Shown: positions 6,609-13,255 of the stretch, piece after piece
How the letters are laid out: the number at the start of each line of letters is the position of its first letter
Position numbering within the stretch: position 1 is the first letter of the stretch
NCBI GenBank assembly: GCA_012513595.1
Contig: JAAZBY010000061.1
Coordinates: 1-17,669, forward strand
Reading direction: 5' to 3'
Length of the DNA stretch: 17,669 nucleotides
Source of the DNA: Chloroflexota bacterium
Lineage (GTDB): Bacteria > Chloroflexota > Anaerolineae > UBA1429
Made by a program: the position numbers and the translations under genes
The notes under the pieces: model-generated
Seen by the model: only the letters and a program-made list of their open reading frames with translations
Told to the model about the DNA's origin: nothing
Database searches by the model: none

Positions 6609-6986
6609 ATGACCCGGACAGGCCAGTACACCAAGCACATCCGGCTGTACGTGACCGAGGAGATGCACCAGTTCCTGCAGCTCATGGCCGAGCGCCACGA
6701 TACCAGCCTGAACGACGTCATCCGGCAGGCACTGCGGGAATACCTGGACGTGCAGGAGGACGTGATGAGCAGCCGCAGCCGTCTCGGGCGGACCGTGGTG
6801 CACCAGTTGGAGCTGATGCACCACCAACTGCTGCGGCAGATGACCCACATCGGCAAGCTGCTGCTGGCCGCCGCGATCCTGGTGTTGACCACAGGGCAAG
6901 GGCTCGACGCCGGGCAGGCGACCAAACAGATCGTCAGCCTGGCGAGCCAGCCGGCGCTGGACAAGCTGCTCAGGACCGAGAAATGA
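6609..6986 (+). CDS. Ribbon-helix-helix relaxosome accessory protein (MobC-like)
   Basis: A 125-residue protein. Residues about 9-50 fit the CopG/Arc-type ribbon-helix-helix fold: a strand (HIRLYVTEE), a helix (HQFLQLMAERHD), a turn (TSLND) and a second helix (VIRQALREYL). A heptad-like helix follows (about 60-85), then a hydrophobic stretch (LLLAAAILVL, about 87-96) that may be a membrane contact or oligomerisation helix. ATG 6609 is chosen over upstream in-frame ATGs because GGGGGAGA (6597-6604) precedes it and the upstream frame looks noncoding. Its stop overlaps the relaxase start as ATGA. Such proteins bind oriT and recruit the relaxase, or repress the transfer operon; the repeats at 6272-6582 are the obvious target. 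It could instead be only a transcription regulator. Confidence 0.82.
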   Translation: MTRTGQYTKHIRLYVTEEMHQFLQLMAERHDTSLNDVIRQALREYLDVQEDVMSSRSRLGRTVVHQLELMHHQLLRQMTHIGKLLLAAAILVLTTGQGLDAGQATKQIVSLASQPALDKLLRTEK

Positions 6987-7654
6987 AGTCGATCTGTAAC
7001 TTTGGCTATGCGCACAGCAAGCGAGGTGGGAGCAGTTTTCCCAACGTGCGCGGCCTGCTCAAGTACCTGCAATACAGGGACAACCGGGACGATCACATCC
7101 CCATGGCCGGCGGCCCCGAGCGTTGGGTGGACGGTGGGCTCGGCACCTGCTACCAGCACATCCTTTCGCGCCTAGATGAGCTGAGCCCGGCCAACCGCCA
7201 CGCCTATTGCCACGCGCTGGTCATCTCGCCCGATCCCGAAGCGCTGGCCGGCGTCGAGGGTGACCCACAAGCCCGCTTTGTCGAAGCCGTCAGGGCGGCC
7301 ATTGAGGAGTGGGAAGCGTGGCGGCTGGAGCACGACAGAAGGCCGCAGGTGGGAGCCATCGAGTACAGCCTCGTCGTGCACCGTCCGGCGCGCGACTATG
7401 GCGAGCAGATGCACGCCCATGTCATCCTGGCCGCCGCCACGGAAGATCCGCTGACGCGCGAGCGCACGCCGCTGTACAACAACCGCGCCGAGATCGACGC
7501 CTTCAAGGAGACGGTCTACCGCCAGCTCGACCGCGTCTACGAGCTCGACAGGGAACGAGAGCGGGAGCGGGAGCAGCCGGAGCCCGAGCGCGGGCGAGCG
7601 GTCGAGCCGGAGATCGAGCCCGGCCCATCATTCGACCTGGAGATGTCGCTATGA
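6983..7654 (+). CDS. Short HUH-type relaxase (MobA-like)
   Basis: A 223-residue protein that overlaps the accessory gene by four bases. It carries the three-histidine metal site of conjugative relaxases: H133 in EYSLVVH, then H144-A145-H146 in QMHAHVILAA, the strand pattern of the HUH motif. N-terminal tyrosines Y28 and Y31 in LLKYLQYRDN are the likely nicking residues. The C-terminal ~40 residues are a charged Glu/Arg/Pro-rich tail with an ERERER run. A relaxase nicks one strand at oriT and stays bound to the 5' end for transfer. At 223 residues it is only a nuclease domain, shorter than typical relaxases, with no helicase or primase part. Context (oriT-like region, ribbon-helix-helix partner, VirD4 gene) strongly supports the call. 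The exact Mob family cannot be set by eye. Confidence 0.72.
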   Translation: MKSICNFGYAHSKRGGSSFPNVRGLLKYLQYRDNRDDHIPMAGGPERWVDGGLGTCYQHILSRLDELSPANRHAYCHALVISPDPEALAGVEGDPQARFVEAVRAAIEEWEAWRLEHDRRPQVGAIEYSLVVHRPARDYGEQMHAHVILAAATEDPLTRERTPLYNNRAEIDAFKETVYRQLDRVYELDREREREREQPEPERGRAVEPEIEPGPSFDLEMSL

Positions 7655-9609
7655 TCCACACTCTGTTGTCGCGCCTGGCAGAGCGCTTGCCTCTCTACCC
7701 GCCGCTCACCGCGGTGGTGGGTGCGGCGCTGGCCACTGCCCTGACCCTGTGGCTGCTGGGCCGTTCCAGGAACACGGTCCTGTTCTCCACCGCCGTTGGC
7801 ATCCTCGGCGCCGGCGTTGCGGTCGGGTTGTTTGGCGTCGGGCGGCCGGTCGATCCCGTCACCTGGGGCAGACTCGAAGAGATTGCCGAGCGCTACGTCG
7901 GCCCCGCTGCCTTTCGCCTCTGGGAGCAGATCACGGCAGCCGGCGTCGTGTTGAGCCTCGGCCTGTTGGCTTATCTCTACCACCTGGCGACGCGCGAGCA
8001 GCCGGGGGAGGGGGCCAGACGGATACTGGAAAAGGACCGTGGGCAGAGCGGCGCCCTGGGCAGCGCGCACCTCTGCCCCCCGGCCACGTTCCGCCGCTGG
8101 TCCCGGCCCGATCCGTGGGGCTGGACGGTGCAGGGCCAGTTCTGGGGGGTGAAGGGGCAGCGCCTCGGCTCCCGCTTCTGCCTGAGCGGCGAGGACGTCG
8201 CCCGCGGTGTGGCCGTGTTTGGACCACAAGGTTCAGGCAAGACCCAGTGCGTCATTCTGCCGGCCATCGCCGACAGGATGCGCGCCGGGCACAGCCTGGT
8301 GGTGACCGACGTGCAGGGGGAACTTGAGCCGTACATCTCCAAGATCGCGGCCGTCACCGACCACCTGCTCGTCGCCCACAACCCGAGCGAGCCGCAGGCG
8401 AGCTGCGCGATCAACCTGTGCGATTGGCTCCACGACGTGGCCGATGCCCAGGCCATGGCCGCGGTCCTGCTCTCGGGCGACCGCCGGCAGGGCGGCGATT
8501 CGTTCTGGCGGAAGGCGGCCATCAACCTGCTGGCAGCCTGCGCCCTGCACTACCCCAGCTTTGGTGCGATCCTGGACGCCCGGCACGATCTACAGCAGAT
8601 GGCGGGCGACTTGAAAGAGAGCCGGGTGCCCGGCGTGGCCGACCTGGCCGCCGACTTTGCCGCTTCGATGGGCACCAAAGACCCGCGCCTGGCCCTGAAC
8701 ATCATGGCCACCGCCTTCGAGAGCGGCCTGGCACCGTGGGCCTCGCCCGCCCTGCGGGCGATCACGGATCACACCGACCTGGATCTGGCACACCAGCTCA
8801 TCACCCGGCCCACGGTGGTCATCCTGCGCTGCGCGCGCCGGCACACGGAAGCCTACGGTCCCTACCTGGGCACGATCCTGCGCGTCCTCACCTCACACCT
8901 CGACGACCTGGGCCAACGGGCCGGGGGCGTCCTGCCCATCCCGGTGGGACTGATCCTGGAAGAGTTTCCGGCCCTGGGCCGCCTCGAGTCGTTGGTGCGC
9001 GACATTAACCTGGTGCGCAAGCGGCGCATCTCGGTGCTGACCGCTGCCCAGTCCCTCGCCCAGTTCGACCACATCTATGCTAGCCCGGGTGAGGCGGAGC
9101 AGCTCCTGGCCGGCCTGGCGACGCGCATCGTCTTTGGCGGCTGCGACAGCCGGACGGCCGAGTACTTTTCCGAGTTGAGCGGCGAGCAGACGGTGGCCCT
9201 CACCTCTGTCTCCCGCTCTCGCGCGCCGGGCGGCGGCGTGCACGACAGCAGCACCGCCAGCCTGCGCGCCCGGGCCTTGCTGCTGGCCGACGACATCATC
9301 CGGCCCGAGCGAGGCCACGCCACGGTGTTTGCGGCGTACGGTGAGGCGGGACGGGCCGAGCAGGCGATCTTTACCGCCGAGCTGGCGCCCTTTTTCCGGC
9401 GCCGCGACTGGCGCCTGAACCGGGTGGAGCCCAGAGCGCCGCTCGCCGGCTTGAGCTCCAGGCCACACAAGCCCCCGGCACCCCCGGCGCCCCGGCCAGA
9501 GGAGCCAGTGGCAGTCGGTGAACAGGAGCCTGAAACTGCGACGGACCTGGGATCAGAGTTCGGCAAGCAGATCGAAGCGGCATTGGGCCAGGACATGGAG
9601 ATCGGATGA
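7651..9609 (+). CDS. virD4: VirD4/TraG-type coupling ATPase
   Basis: A 652-residue type IV coupling protein that links the relaxosome to the secretion channel and pumps DNA. The N-terminus has membrane helices at about residues 17-35, 40-58 and 91-109. The ATPase domain has Walker A GPQGSGKT (191-198), Walker B VGLILEEFPALG (432-443), and the motif TAAQSLAQFDHIY after the LVRKRRIS strand, all typical of TraG/VirD4. The second Walker B acidic position is kept (E438), but the first is Glu instead of Asp (E437). A proline-rich tail (about 605-630) ends the protein, perhaps a docking arm. The ATG overlaps the relaxase stop as ATGA, so relaxase and coupling protein are probably made together. This is the intact coupling protein of the element, in contrast to the motif-less relative at 3049. 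Confidence 0.95.
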   Translation: MIHTLLSRLAERLPLYPPLTAVVGAALATALTLWLLGRSRNTVLFSTAVGILGAGVAVGLFGVGRPVDPVTWGRLEEIAERYVGPAAFRLWEQITAAGVVLSLGLLAYLYHLATREQPGEGARRILEKDRGQSGALGSAHLCPPATFRRWSRPDPWGWTVQGQFWGVKGQRLGSRFCLSGEDVARGVAVFGPQGSGKTQCVILPAIADRMRAGHSLVVTDVQGELEPYISKIAAVTDHLLVAHNPSEPQASCAINLCDWLHDVADAQAMAAVLLSGDRRQGGDSFWRKAAINLLAACALHYPSFGAILDARHDLQQMAGDLKESRVPGVADLAADFAASMGTKDPRLALNIMATAFESGLAPWASPALRAITDHTDLDLAHQLITRPTVVILRCARRHTEAYGPYLGTILRVLTSHLDDLGQRAGGVLPIPVGLILEEFPALGRLESLVRDINLVRKRRISVLTAAQSLAQFDHIYASPGEAEQLLAGLATRIVFGGCDSRTAEYFSELSGEQTVALTSVSRSRAPGGGVHDSSTASLRARALLLADDIIRPERGHATVFAAYGEAGRAEQAIFTAELAPFFRRRDWRLNRVEPRAPLAGLSSRPHKPPAPPAPRPEEPVAVGEQEPETATDLGSEFGKQIEAALGQDMEIG

Positions 9610-9613
9610 CGGC

Positions 9614-9898
9614 ATGAACAAGCGACAGCTGGTCGATGTGGCTGCGCGGCAGAGCAGCCTGACACGAGAGCAGATGCGGGAAGCCCTGGACGCGATCCTG
9701 GAGACCATCGTCGAGGCGCTGGCCGGCGACGACTGTGTGGTCCTGTCCACCTTTGGACGATTTGAGACGCAGGCATACCCCGGCCGCACGCTGCACCGGT
9801 TCGATGGCCCCGGTCACTACACCGTCGAGGGGAGGCGGGTCCCTGTCTTCAAGTCGTCGGCCGCGCTGCGTCGCCGGCTGCGGGAGAGGTGCCCATGA
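9614..9898 (+). CDS. HU/IHF-family DNA-binding protein, divergent arm
   Basis: A 94-residue protein of HU size. It starts MNKRQLVDVAARQSSLT, as in the HU N-terminal helices, has the helix EQMREALDAILETIVEAL and then the family core strand LSTFGRFE (44-51, canonical GFGTFE). The C-terminal PVFKSSAALRRRL matches the usual PxFKPGKALK end. The beta-arm region (52-75) is changed: the usual RxGRNPxTG tip is replaced by YPGRTLHRFDGPGHYTVEG. HU proteins bend DNA and help assemble nucleoprotein complexes, here possibly the relaxosome or an integration complex. It starts 4 bases after the coupling protein stop and its own stop overlaps the next ATG, so it belongs to the same operon. Confidence 0.85.
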   Translation: MNKRQLVDVAARQSSLTREQMREALDAILETIVEALAGDDCVVLSTFGRFETQAYPGRTLHRFDGPGHYTVEGRRVPVFKSSAALRRRLRERCP

Positions 9899-10845
9899 AG
9901 CACAGGCGACACCTGCTCCTAGTGCTCATCGTGCTGCTGGCAACGCCGCTTTTGAGCTGCAATCCCAACGTGGTCACCGCCTGGGGCGATCTGATTGAAA
10001 CGGCGAAGATGATCTGGGCCGGCATCTGGGCCACGCCCGAGCCCGACTACTATGGCATCTCGGTCCTGTGCAGCGACAGCTTGCTGGCAGCGCACGGCAA
10101 TCCACCCGTGCCGTACGTGGACGCCATCGCCGCCACGACGGAAGAGATCGCCGGTGCTTGGGGCGTCGCGCAGCCCTACTCGCTGACTTTCACGGTTGGC
10201 CCGGCCTTCGCCAAGCCGGACGGCTCGGGACGGATGGTGGTGCCCTTCCAGTTCACCAATCCCTACAGCGACGTCTACGGCGTACCGTCCGGCGCGCCGC
10301 TGACCGGCCTGTGCCTGGAGTTCGAAGAGGTGGACGTGGAGGGCACGCCGGTGCCGATGCTGGCCGACGGCTACCAGGTGGCAGATTACGTGCTGCCTAC
10401 GACGACACCGCAGGTGGGGTATGCAGAGTGCCCGAGCGGCATCACACCCACACCTACCCCGACTCCAACCCCACTGCCCACCAGCACACCCACGCCAGCG
10501 CCCGGCGACTCGTACGAAAACGATGACCCGCCTGACCACTCGTCGATCGCCGTGAACGAGGCACAGGCGCGCAGCCTCGATCCCACTGGCGACGTGGATG
10601 TTGTGCACCTGTGGGTCTGGTCGGGCCTGCACGTCCAGGTCCGCACCCACACGCTGGGTGGGTGGGCCTCGACCAACGTGGAGATCGCGACGTGCAGCGG
10701 CACACTCGCCGACACGGACGGCGCCGAAGCGAGCATCGACTGGGTCTCGGCCTGCGACGAGGTGGTCGTGGTGACGGTGACCTCTGAGAACGGCTACTTT
10801 GGACCTGGCGAAACTTACGTGCTGGAAACGGAGCAACTGCCATGA
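9895..10845 (+). CDS. Secreted lipoprotein with Pro-Thr linker and PPC-like domain
   Basis: A 316-residue exported protein. A basic N-terminus and hydrophobic core lead to a lipobox ending LLSC, so C22 is the likely lipid-modified residue. Residues 23-182 form a globular domain I do not recognise. A low-complexity Pro-Thr linker (about 183-204) follows. The C-terminal part starting DSYENDD (from 205), with a later DPTGDVDVVHLWV, matches the pattern of bacterial pre-peptidase C-terminal (PPC) beta-sandwich domains (DxYExND and GDVDxxxF). Such domains bind surfaces or partners outside the cell. ATG 9895 overlaps the HU stop; an in-frame GTG lies two codons earlier. In this operon it may be a surface component of the mating apparatus, which is inference. 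Pro-Thr linkers of this kind are common in Chloroflexota surface proteins. Confidence 0.82.
   Translation: MKHRRHLLLVLIVLLATPLLSCNPNVVTAWGDLIETAKMIWAGIWATPEPDYYGISVLCSDSLLAAHGNPPVPYVDAIAATTEEIAGAWGVAQPYSLTFTVGPAFAKPDGSGRMVVPFQFTNPYSDVYGVPSGAPLTGLCLEFEEVDVEGTPVPMLADGYQVADYVLPTTTPQVGYAECPSGITPTPTPTPTPLPTSTPTPAPGDSYENDDPPDHSSIAVNEAQARSLDPTGDVDVVHLWVWSGLHVQVRTHTLGGWASTNVEIATCSGTLADTDGAEASIDWVSACDEVVVVTVTSENGYFGPGETYVLETEQLP
10441..10502 (+). repeat. Pro-Thr codon repeat inside the lipoprotein gene
   Basis: A run of alternating CCN and ACN codons encodes the TPTPTPTPTPLPTSTPTPAP linker of the lipoprotein. It is a flexible extracellular spacer, and as a near-tandem codon repeat it may change in length between strains. 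Confidence 0.8.
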
Positions 10846-11147
10846 AAGAGCCACTTCGCCCCCGCGTTACCTGCCCTCCCACCTTGCTTGTGGGGGTGAG
10901 CGTGTCGGCGCTGCTGCTGTCGCCCTGGGGTGTCGCGGTGAGCGCGCTGCCCTCTAGCCCGCTGACTGTGACTCTGAAGCAGGGCGCAGCAGAGACGAGA
11001 GTTCCACGCCCGTTCCGGACAGTGACCACGTGCGGCGCCGCGACCTTGTCGCGAGACGCGCGTGCGCGCCGGTTCGACGCCTCAATCCGCGATACGACTT
11101 TTTCCTGGAACGGGGCTGCGGCGCGCCGGGGGTTTGACGATAAGTGA
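10842..11147 (+). CDS. Possible small exported protein, weak support
   Basis: An open frame of 101 residues whose ATG overlaps the lipoprotein stop as ATGA, like most genes here. The first ~37 residues look like a signal or membrane segment (LLVGVSVSALLLSPWGVAVSAL). The remainder is arginine-rich with no recognisable domain and looks less protein-like than its neighbours, with less of the GC-rich third-codon bias. It may be a degraded gene, a short exported peptide or a chance frame over a noncoding spacer. The area also holds the inverted repeat CGCGAC-CTT-GTCGCG at 11039-11053. I lean towards noncoding or decayed beyond about 10960. Confidence 0.25.
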   Translation: MKEPLRPRVTCPPTLLVGVSVSALLLSPWGVAVSALPSSPLTVTLKQGAAETRVPRPFRTVTTCGAATLSRDARARRFDASIRDTTFSWNGAAARRGFDDK

Positions 11148-11198
11148 ACAGCAACCGAAAAAAGCAGGCGAAACCAACTTGGAAAACCATGTACAGGT

Positions 11199-11206
11199 AA
11201 AGGAGG
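11199..11206 (+). promoter_or_regulatory. Strong ribosome binding site at the start of the second gene block
   Basis: AAAGGAGG lies 7 bases before the ATG at 11214, the closest match to the anti-Shine-Dalgarno sequence in the window. The preceding ~60 bases (11140-11200) are unusually A-rich for this region. Together they suggest an independent translation start after the loosely coding gap, and possibly a promoter nearby. A TTGACG at 11134-11139 could be a -35 element, but I see no convincing -10. Confidence 0.6.
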
Positions 11207-11213
11207 AAGGCAG

Positions 11214-11546
11214 ATGACACAGAGAGTGACCGAGTTTACGGTCGAGGACGTGGTCGCGATGCTTCACGATCCCGTCTACGGTTATGGCCGGGTGCTGGAG
11301 CCACAAGAAGCAGCCGTCGGCTTTGTCGTGGAGCTCAACAAAGAACTGGCCGAGCAGTATGAGCGCCTGGAACGGCTGCCAACCATTGACGAGCTGGACG
11401 CGATATTCGGTGCCGCGTTGGTGTGGTTGGTCGACGAGGGGATCTGCGAGCGCACCGCCGATGTCGAACCCATCGTGGGCAAGACGCTGTGGCTGCGCGC
11501 CCAACAGGTCAACATCCAGCGCATCACACAGGGCCTGACGGACTGA
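11214..11546 (+). CDS. Hypothetical acidic protein (110 aa)
   Basis: A soluble-looking, acidic and mostly helical protein with no signal or membrane segment. It has a strong ribosome site and typical local codon use, so it is very likely a real gene. The N-terminal FTVEDVVAMLHDPVYGYGRV segment and the C-terminal LRAQQVNIQRITQ helix are the most distinctive parts. No catalytic motif is visible and I do not recognise a family. It is the first gene of the Tad-type block, with 19 bases to the TadE-like gene, so a regulatory or assembly role for that system is possible but unproven. Confidence 0.7.
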   Translation: MTQRVTEFTVEDVVAMLHDPVYGYGRVLEPQEAAVGFVVELNKELAEQYERLERLPTIDELDAIFGAALVWLVDEGICERTADVEPIVGKTLWLRAQQVNIQRITQGLTD

Positions 11547-11565
11547 AGTGGCCGGGAGAGGTCGT

Positions 11566-12003
11566 ATGAACGAGAAGGGACGCGAGTCGGGACAGGGGCT
11601 GGTCGAGTTCGCCCTGATTCTGCCCATCCTGCTGCTGACGGTGCTGCTGTTCATCTACTTTGCGCAGTTGTTCAACACCTGGTCGGGGCTGCAGGCGGGT
11701 GCCGTGGCCGGCGCCAGGCAGGCGAGCGACAGCGGGTCGGTGGTCCAGGTCGAGACCGTGGTCCGGGACACGCTCCGGGCCCACGCCGTGGACCCCGGCG
11801 ACGTCGTGGTGGTCACGACAGTGCTCAACCCCGATGGCAGCCCCAAGGTCTGCTGGGTGGAGCCGTGCACGGTGGAGTTTGGCGACCTGGTGCTCGTCGA
11901 GGTGGCCAAGCCGTTCGAGATCCGCGTCCTGGGTTGGGGCGCTGAGGGAGAGCTGCCGGCCAGCCACCAGGTGCGGGCGCAGCATGGAGCGTGGGTACCA
12001 TGA
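11566..12003 (+). CDS. TadE-like pseudopilin
   Basis: A 145-residue protein with a short charged leader, then ESGQGLVEFALILPILLLTVLLFIYFAQLF: the GxxxxE pattern with the conserved Glu five residues after Gly, followed by one membrane helix, is typical of TadE-family minor pilins. The remainder is a beta-rich periplasmic/extracellular domain with two cysteines (in KVCWVEPCTV) that could form a disulfide. ATG 11566 is chosen over GTG 11548 because GGGAGAGG (11554-11561) precedes it at the right distance. TadE proteins are processed by a TadV-type peptidase and act in the Flp/Tad pilus. The stop overlaps the start of the next gene. Confidence 0.85.
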   Translation: MNEKGRESGQGLVEFALILPILLLTVLLFIYFAQLFNTWSGLQAGAVAGARQASDSGSVVQVETVVRDTLRAHAVDPGDVVVVTTVLNPDGSPKVCWVEPCTVEFGDLVLVEVAKPFEIRVLGWGAEGELPASHQVRAQHGAWVP

Positions 12004-12494
12004 GAAACCCTGGGGGGAAGGATCGGCGGGAAGAGGGGCAAGAGATCGCCCTGTTCGGCGTGCTGCTGGCGGCCGTCATCGCCACCGGCGCCGTGCTGGC
12101 CGTGAACCTGCTGTGGCTGCGCTCGTGCTGGACTGCCTTACAGGAAGCGACGTACTCTGCCGCCGCGGCAGGCACGCTCGAGGTCGGTGGCCTGCCTGGT
12201 GCCCGCGCCCTGGACGCCGGCCGGGCGGAGGAAGCCACGCGGCGGCTGCTGGCCGAGAACCTGGCGCGCCTGCCCTTCGTGGACGGCGATCCGGTGGATC
12301 TGGCGCACGATGCCGAGGTGCATGTGCTGAACCCGAATCCGGGCGAATGCCTGCCCGACCCGCTGGGTGGGCCGTGCCACGAGGTGCCGTTTGTGTCGCT
12401 GCGCGTCCGGATGCCGGTGCGCCTGCCGTGGGGCAGCTGGCCGGTGACGCTGCCCGGCCGGGCGGTGGCCGAGGCGGGCGAGTCACCACAATAG
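12000..12494 (+). CDS. Second TadE/TadG-like pseudopilin
   Basis: A 164-residue protein that overlaps the TadE-like gene by four bases. It has a charged leader with EEGQEIALFG, where Gly and Glu again sit just before a membrane helix (about residues 20-42), then an Ala-rich helix (TALQEATYSAAAAG), then a beta-rich domain with two cysteines about 13 residues apart (in GECL and GPCHE). This is the TadE/TadG arrangement, although the match is weaker than for its neighbour. ATG 12000 is preferred to GTG 11991 because of the ATGA overlap with the upstream stop. A minor pilin role in the Tad-like machine is the best reading. Confidence 0.7.
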   Translation: MRNPGGKDRREEGQEIALFGVLLAAVIATGAVLAVNLLWLRSCWTALQEATYSAAAAGTLEVGGLPGARALDAGRAEEATRRLLAENLARLPFVDGDPVDLAHDAEVHVLNPNPGECLPDPLGGPCHEVPFVSLRVRMPVRLPWGSWPVTLPGRAVAEAGESPQ

Positions 12495-12523
12495 ACAAAG
12501 ACGAAGGACAGGAGAAAAGAACC

Positions 12524-13255
12524 ATGAAAGGGAAGAGAAGGCTCGGACTGCGAGGCGTCGGCATCATCCTGGTGCTGATTGCGGTGTCGGCACTCGGTGG
12601 GCTGTGGTGGGTCAACACCCAGACGGAGGCGGTGTACGTGGCCGCCGTGGACCTGCCGCGCTACGCGCAGGTCACGGCCGAGGACGTGATCAAGGTGGAT
12701 CTACCCAGGCGCAGGGCAGCAGAGATCGCCGTGCTGCGCGACGCACCGCTGGACCTCTGGACGGTGGTCCACGTGCCTGCCGGCACCCTGCTCAATGCCG
12801 CCATGCTGAGCGACGTGCCGCCCGAGCGGCGCGTCCTGGGCGAGGTGCTGCTGCCTGTCGGCTGGCGCGGCTACGTGCTGGTGGTGCAAACACCGCTCAC
12901 CCAGGAACTGGTGCCGGGCGACCTGGTCGACCTGGTGCTGGTCCAGGATGAGGTCGGCGAGGGGCTGCTGCTGCTCCAGAAGGCGCCGCTGCTGAAACTG
13001 GTCAAGGGCGACGGCCAGACCACGGCGACACTCGCCCTGCAAGTCGAGCAGGCGGTGGTCCTCGACGCCTACCTGGCGTCCGAGGTCGAGCCGGTGCGCC
13101 CCCTGCTCTTGCTGTCGCAGGATGCCAACCCCGACCTGCCGGCGCTAACCCGCTACGACCTGCGACGCATTGCCCCCGAGCTGTTCCAGCCCATCGGTCC
13201 GGCAGACGCGTGGGAGCCGGAGAGTGCCGCCCCCGAGGAGAAGCCGATCCGATGA
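12524..13255 (+). CDS. cpaB: CpaB/RcpC-like SAF-domain pilus assembly protein
   Basis: A 243-residue protein with one N-terminal membrane helix (about residues 11-29) and then a SAF-type domain: VYVAAVDLPRYAQVTAEDV followed by the VPAGTLLNAAMLSD segment is the hallmark of CpaB/RcpC. A second beta-rich segment, LVPGDLVDLVLVQD, matches the RcpC-type C-terminal domain, and the protein ends in an acidic tail. CpaB acts outside the membrane and is linked with the secretin CpaC in Gram-negative Tad systems. No secretin gene is seen here, which fits a single-membrane cell. ATG 12524 has a GGAG ribosome site at 12511-12514. The stop overlaps the next start as ATGA. Confidence 0.82.
   Translation: MKGKRRLGLRGVGIILVLIAVSALGGLWWVNTQTEAVYVAAVDLPRYAQVTAEDVIKVDLPRRRAAEIAVLRDAPLDLWTVVHVPAGTLLNAAMLSDVPPERRVLGEVLLPVGWRGYVLVVQTPLTQELVPGDLVDLVLVQDEVGEGLLLLQKAPLLKLVKGDGQTTATLALQVEQAVVLDAYLASEVEPVRPLLLLSQDANPDLPALTRYDLRRIAPELFQPIGPADAWEPESAAPEEKPIR

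Noticed and set aside
6268..6612. A 114-codon + strand frame starting in an ATGA overlap with the kinase stop
   Set aside because: The product is dominated by Cys, Arg, Gly, Ala and Pro and spans the perfect inverted repeat; it looks like translated noncoding DNA despite the suggestive overlap.
4796..7159. A 787-codon open frame on the - strand
   Set aside because: It runs antisense through the kinase, the oriT-like gap and the ribbon-helix-helix and relaxase genes. Its product is low-complexity and Arg/Ser/Pro-rich without domains, as expected for a shadow frame in GC-rich DNA.
11085..11110. Terminator formed by the CGCGAC/GTCGCG stem and the T-run at 11099-11103
   Set aside because: The T-run is about 45 bases after the stem, too far for an intrinsic terminator.
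11134..11162. Sigma-70-type promoter starting with TTGACG at 11134
   Set aside because: At the expected 16-18 base spacing the sequence is an A-run (near GAAAAA) and not a TATAAT-like hexamer, so it is only a weak possibility.
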